Made by a program: the position numbers and the translations under genes | Shown: piece after piece, positions 50,101 through 61,100 of the stretch | Layout of the letters: each line of letters begins with the position of its first letter | Numbering within the stretch: the stretch's first letter is position 1 | Notes under the pieces: model-generated | What the model was told of the DNA's origin: nothing | The model's database searches: none | The model's input: the letters and a program-made list of their open reading frames with translations, nothing else | Assembly: GCA_034008185.1 (NCBI GenBank) | Contig: CM067109.1 | Span: 56,754,801 to 56,818,800 of the forward strand | From: Gorsachius magnificus | Lineage: Eukaryota > Chordata > Aves > Pelecaniformes > Ardeidae | Reading direction: 5' to 3' | Length of the DNA stretch: 64,000 nt

Positions 50101-50771
50101 CTGTGTCTTCACTGTGTCTCTTTCCATAATGAGAAGTTTTATCTACTAACCTTTGAAATGTCAGTAAAATGTTTTCATAAGCTAAATGTACAAGTTGGTT
50201 TGGAAGATATAGGGGTATGTTTTGATATCACCCTAAAAATGCAGGGGTATGTTTTGGTATCACCCTAAAAAATTGTATTGTCACTTCTCTGAGGAATAAC
50301 TTTGAAATCGTGGGCTTGTCCTAAAAATGTCAGCCTAGTCTGTTAATTTCTTTTTAAAATGTAACTCTGTTAGAATTAAAATAGTACATGAAACTCTGTT
50401 GATCTTTTGCTAAAACGTCTTTTGGAACAAGGAGAGAGTAGTGCTTGTAACACTGAAAAATTCAACTCTGGCATGTTTTAAAAAAAAAAAAAGGCATTTT
50501 AAACTCAAAGAATTTTGCCTTTCAGACCTTGTCTACTTCTGTGATTGTTGTCTGGTATTCTGTGGTACACCTTATTTTCACTTGCTATTGTATGTTCAGA
50601 ATTCAAAACAACTTTTAAATAGCCCTATTATCTTTTTCAGAGGCACTCATTTCAGCAATTCAGGAAGACATTGAAGAAGCAAAAAGACAGCTAGATTTAC
50701 CAGAACATCTTAAACTCAAAGAAGATAACTTCTTTCATCTGCCAGAAGGCAAAATAGTAAACAACCACTGA
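46872..50771 (+). CDS. RFK: riboflavin kinase (RFK), spliced, four coding exons
   Basis: Spliced coding parts are 46872-46953, 48518-48669, 49941-50043 and 50641-50771, giving 155 codons plus stop, the same length as human RFK in the 155-residue numbering. The cytosolic enzyme transfers phosphate from ATP to riboflavin to make FMN, the committed step of flavin cofactor synthesis. All introns are GT-AG. Exon 1 gives 'MRHLPYFCRGEVVKGFGRGS' and the Gly-Ile-Pro-Thr of the P-T-A-N motif that binds Mg-ATP; exon 2 completes it with Ala-Asn. Glu79, the first codon of exon 3, matches the catalytic glutamate of the human enzyme. The 'RPEKNFDSLE' block spans the exon 3-4 junction. The start is the first ATG in frame after a TAG at 46752-46754. 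No defect is seen. Confidence 0.97.
47330..47348. repeat. poly(C) run in RFK intron 1
   Basis: About 15 or more consecutive C, shortly followed by a T run (47369-47383). Length may be inexact because homopolymers are error-prone in assemblies. Confidence 0.8.
48518..48669 (+). CDS. RFK: RFK coding exon 2
   Basis: 152 bp. The acceptor is 'aaacttctacag|CT' and the donor is GTG|GTAAGA. It encodes the end of the P-T-A-N motif and the beta-barrel strands with 'STGIYYGWACVG', 'GDVHKMVLSIGWNPF' and the lysine-rich turn. A degenerate second copy lies 826 bp downstream in intron 2. Confidence 0.96.
49279..49489 (+). pseudogene. RFK: degenerate duplicate of RFK exon 2 within intron 2
   Basis: Ungapped similarity to true exon 2 over about 125 bp (49344 onward), with about 19 differences by hand count, or roughly 85% identity. 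Similarity also extends into the upstream intron flank from about 49279 (TAAGTGTTT, CTTTCTGAAA and the AG acceptor at 49342-49343). The frame joins to exon 1 in phase and stays open to a TGA at 49487-49489. It would change the P-T-A-N motif to P-T-D-N. The 3' part of exon 2, including the original donor, is not recognisable. A GTAAGA at 49454 could serve as a new donor and would leave a 110 bp exon, equal modulo 3 to the 152 bp original. It may be a dead exon copy or an alternative exon. Confidence 0.85.
49689..49704. repeat. poly(G) run of 16 in RFK intron 2
   Basis: Homopolymer of 16 G directly after a T run, between the duplicated exon 2 copy and exon 3. It could form a G-quadruplex in the pre-mRNA and affect splicing of the adjacent exons. 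Confidence 0.85.
49941..50043 (+). CDS. RFK: RFK coding exon 3
   Basis: 103 bp. The acceptor is 'cttcctttag|GAA' and the donor is TTAG|GTCAGT. It starts with the catalytic Glu79 and encodes 'THIIHTFKEDFYGE' and 'IIGYIRPEKNFDSL'. Confidence 0.96.
50211..50274 (+). repeat. tandem duplication of a 32-bp unit in RFK intron 3
   Basis: Units 50211-50242 and 50243-50274 are nearly identical (AGGGGTATGTTTT, A or G, ATATCACCC-type sequence, small differences near the end). This is a recent short tandem duplication. Confidence 0.9.
50641..50771 (+). CDS. RFK: RFK coding exon 4 (terminal)
   Basis: 131 bp including the TGA at 50769-50771. The acceptor is 'tctttttcag|AG'. It encodes the C-terminal helix ('ALISAIQEDIEEAKRQLDLP') and the tail ending Val-Asn-Asn-His. 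Confidence 0.95.
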
Positions 50772-53126
50772 GCAAATCCCTGCTCCTTTTTTTTTTTTTT
50801 TTTTTTTCTTCTGCCCTGTTATGGAGCTTTTATATTTGCACTGCTTTTATAGGTACTTTGTTGTCATACGTCTGTCTCTTTAGGTGACTGAGGTTGGAAC
50901 CAACCATATAAGATTATTTCAGTTTCCTTGTGTTAATTCTCCATTAGCCAGTCATACAAAAGGAGTAGAAGGCTGGTTTAGGTCCTTGCAGCTAAATTGT
51001 GTATCTTAGTTACTGGTTTTTCAGAGATCTGAGCACAAGTGCACATCACCAAAGTTAATCGTGACCTCTTCTGAGCCTAAGGTGTGCATAGCTCACTTAA
51101 GTGAAGAATGTCTGTTTTTAACTTGCAGAATGTTATTCCAACCTCTTCCCAGTTTTATGTCATTCTTGCATCTGGATTTTGGCAAGTAGCTTACAAAATT
51201 TTGCTACTGATTGAGTCAGAAATTTCCTGTGGTGCAGGAAGCCAATCATTAGATAGCAATAGCAAGATTAGTTCCCTAGAGTTCTTATTTTTTATATGCT
51301 ACACAGCTGTCATGGTTGAAGCTGTTATTTTAATTGAGATTATTTATTTTAAGTTTATTTGAAATGGAGGAAACACTGTTGCTCATTGAGTTACTGGAAT
51401 CCAGGATGTACTTCTTCATAGTTGACTGTGCGTATGACAACATGTGACCTGCGTAGTTTACTTCTGCGGAAGTGTTTCATTGAAATTCAGGAAATGAATG
51501 ACAGTGTGAAAGTTGATAGACTTTAAAGGTTCAGGCACAAAAGATCCAGAGTCATTAAAACGAGACTTCTGCTCATTGGACCTTACGGCAAAAGAGGTGA
51601 TGAATGGCAATTTTGCATTTTGTGTGCTGATGGCATTTGTTCTAGGAAAATGGGGAGAACCTTGGGGATATTCACTGCACTGGCAATAAAGTTGCTGACT
51701 CCAAGATTGACATTGTAAGGCACAGAAAGATCTCATCAACTCTGCACCAAGTGCAGGTAGGAGCCAAGGTTTTTGGCTGATCAAGTAGACCAATACATAA
51801 ATTAAAGTCTTTGGGGATTCATGGAATAATATATCAACACTATAGTGGGTATTGGTTATTTATTGCAAGTAATTGCAGCCATTCCTACTCTGAAATGTAG
51901 GAATAGGTAAATGCAGGGGGTATTGTCAAAGTAGACAAAATATGGAATATACTTCTTAAAGTATGTAATATGTGATTCCAAATCTACTTTTTTTTTTTTC
52001 TGATGAATTTTTCTATCCCCTACTCAGTGAGTGGAACTAGTTAAGCTGCAGTGACTTTGTCATGTTCATAATTTTTGACGTCAGCTTGTGATGTGGCTGG
52101 AACATTTTCTGAAATTGAAAATGGTTCTGCAGATATGTCTCAACTGTAATACCATGTACAATTTGGAACGCACAATTTCTGTAGTGCAATTGTATGAATT
52201 TACTCCTTGTCCTATCTTATTCAAATCCTACTTTTCAGTCTAGGGTTTAAGAGAGTTTTAACAAGGTAGCTGTTTGGGTCTTTGTGGCAGGTACTGCCAG
52301 GATGTTAGTTCTGCTTCATATTGTTTTAAGTTTCAGCCAGTGTCATGGGATATTATTAAGGAAGAGGTCTTGAGCAAATCAAGGACTCGTGTTTCCTCTG
52401 TAGGTCTTCAGGATAAACTTCATGTCGTTTAAATGAATTGTTCACCAGTGCTGTTGATAGCAGAGGCAGGTGGTATACAGAATTGGGGGGAGGAGGAGGG
52501 ACAGTTATCAGCAGTTAGATACACTTTCTTTTAAAGGAGAACAAAATAATTTAGTGGACTTTTACTATATAACATGTTGGAAACCAGATTTCTAAAAAGT
52601 CTATAAAAGAATTGTCTTGAGAGAGTGACAGTTGGATTTTTTTTTTTTTTTTTTACATTTTAAACTGGAGGGATGAAGGGAGAAATTTTTTGTCGCAAAG
52701 ATTTGAGGCATTCTTGACACTGTAATAATGTCAAAATCGTATATTTTACTACTTTTTCTTTAAGAATAACCAAAAGCCGCACTAGTCAACTGAATATAAT
52801 GTCAAGATTATATTTAAAGAATAGATTGTTGTTCATCAAGGTACTGTAGCTAAACACTCATAGCCTTCTTTAAAATTGTTTGGGGATTTTTTTTGCCTGT
52901 AGTTTCATCTGTCTGTTGTAGAAACCATTGTGCCTTAAGCCAGTTGTCTGAATAATGCTTTTCTGTATCTGCTAGTAAATGTTGCTATTGAAAATTCAAT
53001 TCACTGTTTGGTTGTAGAACCACTGTGTTATTGGTAGAGAACAGTGGCAAAAGGAAAACTTGAAAAGCTTAGTTTGCTCTCAAATGTTAGCTGAGGTGTG
53101 ATGTATGGATACACTGAACTAATAAA
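50772..53126 (+). other. RFK: RFK 3' UTR and flank (predicted)
   Basis: No further coding sequence. A 21-base T run (50787-50807) follows closely after the stop. AATAAA signals occur at 51685-51690 and 53121-53126, and a further one lies near 53340. Which is used cannot be told from the sequence. The open frame 51458-51793 (minus) is unrecognised. Confidence 0.4.
50787..50807. repeat. poly(T) run of 21
   Basis: Homopolymer 16 bases after the RFK stop codon, within the 3' UTR. Confidence 0.9.
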
Positions 53127-53755
53127 CCGCTCTTTGTGTGTTTGTCTTCAAATTAGAGAAAATGTTGTTACATTCATTTGGCTGAGTGTACCTCCCCACA
53201 TTATTTAAGACAAAATGTTATATGTCAACTGTTTAACCTCAATACATAATTCCTAGCACAGTATAAACTTTATGAAGGGTTATATTTTTGTATTATGTAC
53301 AAGTAGCTGTTTCAGTTGGTGTTGTTGCCCTGTATCATTAATAAAGGAACTGTAATTGACAAAGTTATCCTTCTTGTGACAGGTTTCCTTTCCTTTGCCA
53401 TGCCTAGCAAAGTTAATTGTCTCAGTTTTATGCAAAGCTTTGTCGGGGTGACTGCCTACAAAGCTAGACTGACAGGAAAGAGTAGTGAGGTGTTGTTCAG
53501 CCTTCCTAGTGTGTCTGAAAGCTGGCCCTACTCTGGGGACTTTTGTGCTTTAGTCAGAACTTGGGGGAGCTACAGCCTTAGAATTCACAGCCTGAAACCT
53601 GTGAATTGATTTGTCTATATGCTTTCTTTCAAAATTTTTTAATACTGCTTGTTTCTTTTAGGATTCAAATGGAAGAAGCTGCATTCTTCTCCTATGTTCT
53701 GCTTCAACTGTTAAACATTCATCTAGGTCAGGGCAAAGATTCATCTGCTGCTGCA

Positions 53756-54283
53756 TGTTGTGGTTTAGCCTGTCAGGTAGCTAAACACCACATAGCCATT
53801 TGCTTGTGACCCCTGCTACAGTGGGATGGGGGAGAGAATGGGGGTTGAGAAGGAAATAAAATTCATGGCTTGAGATAAAGACAGTTTAATAGGACAGAAA
53901 AGGAAGGGAAAATAATAATAATGATAAAAGAATTTACAAAACAAGGGATGCACAATGCAGTTGCTCGCCACTCATCGACTGATGCCCAGCCAGTTCCTGA
54001 GCAGCAGTTACTGCCTCCCAGCCAACTGCCCCCCATTTTATATACTGAGCATGATGTCGTATGGTACGGAATACCCGCTTTGGCCCGTTGGGGTCAGCTG
54101 TCCTGGCTTGTGCCCTCTGGCAGCTTCTCAGTGGCAGAGCATGAGAAGCTGTAAAATGCTTGGCTGGTGTCAGCACTACTTAGCAAAAACTAAAACATCA
54201 GTGTGTTATCAACATTATTCTCATACTAAATCCAAAACAAGAGCACTATGCCAGCTACCAGGAAGAAAGCCAACACCAGTACA
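53756..54283 (-). repeat. 3' LTR, 528 bp, of the ERVL-like element
   Basis: Read on the minus strand it begins TGTACTGGTGTTGGCTTTC and ends with CCACAACA (TG...CA ends). It matches the layout of an LTR that is very common in neoavian genomes (the 'TGTGCTGGTTTTGGCTGGG' type start). Upstream in minus sense (54284-54345) are the purine-rich stretches AAGGGGTGGA and AAAAGGGGGGTGGAG, a suitable polypurine tract. Confidence 0.8.
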
Positions 54284-54360
54284 GTATCCACCCCTTATTA
54301 ATCCAAAAATCATTCACTCCACCCCCCTTTTCTTTCATACCCCCCTTTTTTGTCTTTTGA

Positions 54361-54375
54361 TATATATATATATAT
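54361..54375. repeat. (TA)n simple repeat
   Basis: Fifteen bases of alternating T and A inside the retroviral remnant, between integrase and LTR. Confidence 0.9.
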
Positions 54376-54779
54376 GCACACAGATATCATTCCCTTAGTC
54401 TATGGGCCATCCCTCTAAAATGTCTGTTGGGTTCATTTAACCCATTTAGACTTTGGGCTCCATCTGTCGTAACGGTCCTCCAGTGCAGGAGAGGTGGTGT
54501 GAGCTGTTGGATTGTTGCATGCTAAAGCCAGTTCTGTTTCCATCACTGCTGCACTTTCATCAAAGTTCATTCTTCACTAGTCTGGGTGATTCTTACTGTA
54601 ATACTGTTGATATAGCATATAGCAACCACAGAAGTGATGACATACAGTATTATATAGGAATTAACATAGTACAATTCAAATTTGGCTGTTCTCACACAAA
54701 ATCAAATCCCCTTGAGGTAGATATCAGAATTCCTCATCCTTTCATATCACCCACCAAGTGCACCCAGGTCCTTGAGCAA

Positions 54780-55590
54780 AAGCAATCCCGTGGGTGGGTT
54801 TGCCTTTGTCCAAGGCAGGAGTAACCCAGACTTGTCTTCCCCAGGATGTTTTTTATGTGCACTGCAGGGACTTTATCCCCCTCTACGGTACGTAAGAGGT
54901 TTGATTGGGCAGAGCCGGCTCACTTGGCAGATCCCCTAGTGCTGACTAACCAGGTGGCCTTTGCTAAATGTGTATCCCAGTGTTTGTCCCACCACCCATT
55001 GCTCTCCATGCAGTCTTTAATAGTCCATTGTATTATTCCATTTTTCCTGGAGGCCGGTACATGATAGGGGATGTGATATACCTACTCAGTGCTGTGCTCT
55101 TCGGTGCAGGTGTCTAGGAGGTTGTTTCAGAAAGAGTCCCATTGTCTGACTCAATTCCTTCTGGGGTGCCTTGTCACCATAGGACTTGCTTTTCAAAGCC
55201 CAGGACAGTGTTCCCAGTGGTAGCATGGGGCACAGGGTATTTTTCTAGCCATCCAGTTGTTGCTTCCACCATGGTGAGCACATGGTGCTTGCCTTGGGGG
55301 GTTTGTGGGAGTGTGATATAATCAATCTGCCAGGCCTCACCATATTTATATTTCAGCCATTGTCCTCTGTACCACAGAGGCTTTAACCACTTGGCTTGCT
55401 TGATCGCAGTACATGTTTTGCATTCATGGATAACCTGTGCAATAGCATCCATGGTGAAGTCCACCCCTCGATCATGAGCCCACCTATATGTTGCATCTCT
55501 TCCTTGATGGCCTGAGGTGTCATAGGTCCACTGGGCTATAAAAAAGTCACCCTTCTGTTGCCAGTCCAGATCCACTTGAGCCACTCCAGC
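54780..55590 (-). pseudogene. retroviral integrase remnant
   Basis: The minus-strand frame 55584-55174 shows the zinc-binding HHCC pattern (His26, His37, Cys55, Cys58 of this frame) and the first catalytic Asp (Asp88, in a WQIDYI context). After a frame break near 55170 the similarity continues. The S-D-N-G block with the second catalytic Asp lies at about 55143-55151, and integrase C-terminal-like sequence reaches about 54.8 kb. I could not find a convincing final catalytic Glu. This is a decayed, inactive copy. Confidence 0.8.
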
Positions 55591-55709
55591 GAATCTTGCT
55601 GATTGCTCCTTGACTCTCCAGTCGACGGATCAGCTTATGGAGGCCTTTATATAACCTCTGCCTAGCATCACTGAAGCTACATCAAGCAGAATGTAATGCA
55701 TTGTGGTGG

Positions 55710-57680
55710 TTTAGGTGGTAAGGGTTGCTTTTTTATGTCACGTGTGGTAGACTCTTCAGTGTAGGCTGGTATCTGTCAGAAATCACGCTATTAACAACAG
55801 AATGCCCAGGCTGGAGGTAGGGATTTAAAAGAGAGAAATCCTTAAGCCCTGTGTTGTTTAGGGCTTTTCTTTAACACTCAACACTATAATTTCCAAGCAT
55901 GGAGATTTCTACTAGTTTTCTTCTGGAATTAAAACAAAAATTAAAAATACCAGAATGCCTTCAGATGTCTTTTGAAATGAATATGCTTTATATAGAGGTA
56001 TCATCCTTTTTCCAGACATGCTTGTATTTTCTGAAGGAAGAATAAAGGTGTAAAAAAAACCCTAATAAGCAGAAGGCTGTTCTTTTTAGTGTGATGATTG
56101 GAAACATCACATTATCTGCTCTTCCAGAGGAAAATTTGGGTAGATTTGTGGCCTCTTTTGGTTTTTAAGTGGGCTGGAGTTTTAAAACATTGATAACAAT
56201 GGCATTTATTATGTACTTAAGTGCATAACTGAAGGTAGTGATCTCTGTCTTGACCTATAATGATTGGGAACTAATTTTGGCTTCTTCTTTGTGTCTCATA
56301 ATAGCCAAGTGCTTAGTGTTCTTTCACTTGTTCTTAAGTTTGCAGTTGGTTTGCTTCTTCCACAGTGCTAAAATTCGTAAGTGAAAGAGGAAGGCACAAT
56401 TTAGTGCAATCAATTAATACAGTAAGGTATTTATTTGGCATTTTTGTTTCCTAATGATGAGAACCTAAGTGAGGGAATTAGTTTTTTGCATAAGGACCAG
56501 GAAAGAAAAGAAAATTTGGAATTGAAGATCATGCTAAGAGACAAGAAAGACAAGAAAGGATACAGCAAAATAACTGGATGGGGTTTTGGTCATGGGGCAT
56601 GCAGAGAGCAAGGGTGGAGGAGCTCAAGAAGACCAATTTAACCTAATGGTTGTTAGATAAGTGTAGAACCTGAACTCATGAAAAAGATAAGTCTTTATCT
56701 AGATGTTGAATAGATAATATAAATGAGGAACAATAAAAGAACATTTATTTCCCTTGTTAGTACTCAACTGAATGTGTAATATAAATCTACAAAGACATGC
56801 AAAGAAAAAGTAGGTTGGTTAAGGAGGTCTGTCTCCTGCTTAAGCCTATTCTGAAAAGGGACAATGGAAAAAAAAATATAATTGCTGCCTACTTTACAAC
56901 ATTATATACTTTCGTAGGGAAAAATCTTCTGTTGTGTTCACAATTAAAAGTCTTGAGTGATTTAAAATCAGTTTTTAGGCATGTATTAGGCCACTCCCTA
57001 AATAGTTCTGAGCAGTAGAAAACAACCAACAAAAGTAGGAACATATGGTACTTACCTGGAAAGAGAGCAGAAATTGCATGTGCATACGATGTCTACAATT
57101 AATTTTGGATCTTAATATCTATAAATTTATCTAGTTCATTGCAAATATGTACGTCCAACCAGAATCTTCAGTCATCTGTTGTTTGATTGCAGAACTGATA
57201 GCTTATTTATCTACCTATATGTTCTTGAAAAGGTAATACTGTTATTATGACGTTTTTTATTAAATTGATTCAGCACTTGAAACGTGCTTTTAAACCCTAA
57301 TTCCTAATCCTAGCATCTTTGGTATTGCCATATATCTACTAAGTAGAAAAAAAAGTGAGTCGGATTGGAAAAAACTTCTTAGTCTTCCTATTCAGAAGTC
57401 CTTCTAAACCCTCAGAACATCACTCTGTTCCTCACCAGGTTGCATGTTTGGTTATTCCTTAAGATTCAGGCTTGAAACCACACTTGCGGTTTCTTCAGGT
57501 TAAGGGTAGGTAGAAAATCTATGGTTAACACAGCTCTATTCCGCTGAAAGAAATGTACCTTTCCTTCTCTCCCTTCCCCATATATATAATGCAAATATAT
57601 ATTCCTCTTGAAATACCTGTGATTTGTCATGAGAAAACCAAATGTCTCAAAATACATTTCACATGCTTCTGTGGTAACTT
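55710..57680. other. intergenic, no gene recognised
   Basis: AT-rich DNA without recognisable exons or elements. Confidence 0.4.
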
Positions 57681-57681
57681 G

Positions 57682-58155
57682 AATCATAGAATCATAGAAT
57701 GTTTTGGGTGGGAAGGGACCTTTAGAGGTCATCTAGTCTAACCCTCCTGCAGTGAGCAGGGACACCGCTAACTAGATCAGGCTGCTCAGAGCCCCGTCCA
57801 ACCTGACATTGACTTTCCAGGGATGGGGCCTCCACTGCCTCTCTGGGCAACCCGTTCCAGTGTTTCACCACCCTCATTGTAAAGAATTTCTTCCTTATAT
57901 CCAGTCTAAACCTACCCCGCTTCAGTTTAAAACCATTACCCCTTCTCCTGTTACAGCTGGCCCTACTAACAAAATTTTCTCCATCTTTCCTATAGGTCCC
58001 CTTTAGATACTGAAAGGCTGCAATCAGGTCTCCCCGCAGCCTTCTCTTCTCCAGGCTGAACAAGCCCAACTCTCTCAGCCTGTCCTCGTAAGAGAGGTGC
58101 TCCAGCCTTCGGATCAGTTTTGTAGCCCTCCTCTGGACCCACTCCAACAGTTCTT
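57682..58155 (-). mobile_element. CR1 LINE, 5'-truncated 3' tail
   Basis: The reverse complement of the CR1 3' terminus begins at about 57682 ('aatcatagaatcatagaatg'). It is followed by the 3' UTR and the end of ORF2; the minus frame 58147-57722 carries '[20 protein letters not shown]'. It is close to the 23.9 kb copy, including the roughly 20 bp block missing from the 8.8 kb copy, and so is of the same subfamily. Confidence 0.93.
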
Positions 58156-61100
58156 AATATTTTCATTGCTCCCTTTGGTTTGAAATTCCAGCCTGCGTCC
58201 TTAGCCAGAAGTCATGTAATGGTCATACAAGACCTGGAGGAAATTGCATGGTGTACTGCAAAAATGTCATCTGATTTAGGGACTAGACTATGGGGGAAGG
58301 AGGGTTGGGCCTCAGGGCACTTAGACTTGTAACTGCTACAATATACTTTCCTTCACTTCCTTTCCAGCAAAACTTCAGAACAGAGTCACGGAAGAGGAAA
58401 ATTTTCCCTATATACATACACTCCATTGTAAAGAGGAAAGATAAGAGCACTGGTAGCCTACACTTCCCTTTAAAATCAAATTACTGGATTACATGGGAGG
58501 TGGGTGGGTGGTAAAACTGTCAGGAGATACGAATTTTCAAGGTCATTTTGAAAGAGCATTATTAATGAGAGAGTGATGAGAGATGAAATTGCCTGGGAGA
58601 AAAAAATGCAACTAGCTAAAGTAGAGCTTAGGGCTTGGGAAACTTCATGGATAAATGAGAATAGCAAAGAAAGGGTTATGGGGTGAGGAAAGTAGAAAAC
58701 AGAAAAACGCCTTGAGATGAAGAAAAGGATGTGAAGCATTTTTTGGTTTTTAAACATACTTGTTTCTTTCAGACATCTTTCTCAGGATGGTGGCTGGAGA
58801 AGGCAGGAGGATAGAGAGAAGAAGCATTTTGGCATTGGAATTTGTGGATTTGAACAGCTGTGGATTTTCTCTAACTTTTTTTCAGGACAGTGTAAAAGGC
58901 ATAGACACAGTAAGTCCATGAAATAGAAAGCAGTATTTCAGAACCTTGTGTTCTCTGTGCATTTATTATTGGTTTCCTTGGTTGTACTGTTTTCTGCAAA
59001 CTTTCTCCAGAGGTGTCAGTGACTAATGACCAATTCCCTCTGCATCAGTAGCTCTTGGAAAAATGGACTTTTGTAAAGTTTATGATTCTTCCTGGTCTCC
59101 CTGTGCACTCTCAGCAGACAGTTCTAATTGAAAACACTGTAAAATTGATATGGCTCTGTAGATCTCCAGTTTGGACATCCTTGCCCATTATTTTTAAAGT
59201 GCTGCTTAAGAAAAGTCTTCCTCACAATTCTCTCCCTCATACCGCATCCTTCTAATGTTATCCATCGGTTAGTTGTTGCTCCTTCAAGAAGACCCCTTCA
59301 AGGCAATTATCTGCCATCTTGTAAAATACGGGCATTTTTACCCTACCCATACAGCATAAAATCATGCAATCTTCCTGCTGCCTTTTAGGAGCAGGCTTCT
59401 CATCCAAGCTGTCATGCGAATCCTGCCAAAAGCACTGCTTTTCTGGGGGGAAGGAAGAGACCAGTACTGCTTCTCTCCTGCAGCTGATAAATCCAAAACA
59501 TAGTTGCAATGTTATGCCCAAACCAAAGGAAAGAACCTCTGAAAAGAATTGGCCTTTGAGAAGAATTCAGAGCGCTTCATTTTTTGGATGTGTACTCAGA
59601 AATACAGTTTTGTTCTGGTCTTCCTTCCAGTAATGTAGACCAAATCACTTTAAGAAACAGATTGGTTTTTAAATAAATGTTTATTTGGGGTTTTTGAGAG
59701 ATTTTTTTTGTCTGGGTTTGTGTGTTTGGTTTTTTTTTAACCATCGGGGGTTACTATATATACAGAATTTTTCATAAGATAATGATGATGTTAGTCTGAG
59801 AGCCTGTAAACAAAATGCTTGCTAGATCCCTTCTTGTAGGGATTTAAGGCTGCTCAGGTGTATCTTGGATTAAGCACTTGAAATTTGATAGAAGTCAGGT
59901 TATACAAACCATTAACAGTAATAAGGCATAATATTAATCCAGACAAGTGTAGGAGAGCAGGCTATCACAAAGTCTTTTTCCAGTATCACCTTTTGAATTT
60001 ATTTTTCATTCTTTTTGTTTCTTCTTTTGCTTTTTCTAGAGAACTCCTCCAGATAAGAACTTGAGTTGAGGTGATAGATCAGATGTGCCTTTCCAAAGTA
60101 CCTTGTCATTATATTGCTTTTGACAAATACAGGTCCTTATTTTGTCCTTTTTAATCTGTCATGTGATTTTGAATTCCTCTTTCTTACTGAAGATGCAATG
60201 ATTAAAAGATTAAAAACCAGACTGGAGTCCACAGAACTCTTTCAAACTTACGTATAGAAGAATTCTGAGGTCTTTAGGAGTATCTAACACAGTAATAATC
60301 CACTAAGGAATTACACCATAAAAATTAGTCTTTCTCACATTTAATTCCTTTGTAAAGCTAAATCTAAGTGATTAACAGTTCTAGAGCTGTTGTAAGTGTG
60401 AAGGAGGTATTCTAAGGCTCACTCTACTCTCTTAGCCACCTGGCCATACAAATAACAGCAATTCCGTGGTGGTTTTGTGCAAAGAATTTTTTCTTTCACA
60501 GCAAGGGGCCATAAAGAGCATCCTTTCCTGCAGTATGATGTATTGTGTTTCTGTAATGCTAGAAAATCACACTGTTGTGTCCCTTTAAGTTAGATTACCC
60601 ACTGAGTGCTATTCATTCCCTTTGGCATAGTTTGAAAGTGCTGAACCATTTCAAAGGTAAGTGGAAAATTTCTGTTGTAAATGCTCTCTTGCTTATTTCA
60701 GTTCCCTGTAGCCGAAGAAGGTAGTTGAAAACAGAGAAGGCCTTTTTGCCAGTGTCCTTACAGACTATATTGCACTGAATTATATTTCAGTGACTCATAA
60801 TACACAGTCACCTGATAACAGCAATTAAAAAAAAAGAAATTATGCGAGGTCAGGTAGTGGGAGTCTTTGTTTTAAATGACCTAGTAGAACATTTCGGTCA
60901 GTGTACCATTTTTATTGTCTTGTAGTTACTGCCTTACCCTTCTAATACCACGGTTGTGGTCTTGTAGCTGTGATCGTATAAGGATAAAGGCAAAGAGGGG
61001 GTTGGTAGGACAACCCCCTTTTCTTTATTAGATTAGAAATAGTCAGAAAGAAGCAGAAAAGCTAACAGGGACACAAACACAACCTACTTCCTAACCTTAG

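Larger units (their letters stand above)
53756..55705 (-). mobile_element. ERVL-like endogenous retrovirus remnant (integrase plus 3' LTR)
   Basis: Minus-strand element, 5' truncated near 55.7 kb. It carries a decayed integrase (about 55.58-54.78 kb), a purine-rich stretch before the LTR, and a complete-looking 3' LTR (53756-54283). No envelope sequence is seen between integrase and LTR, in keeping with ERVL elements, which lack env. Gag, protease and reverse transcriptase are absent. Frames are broken, so it is not functional. Confidence 0.8.
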
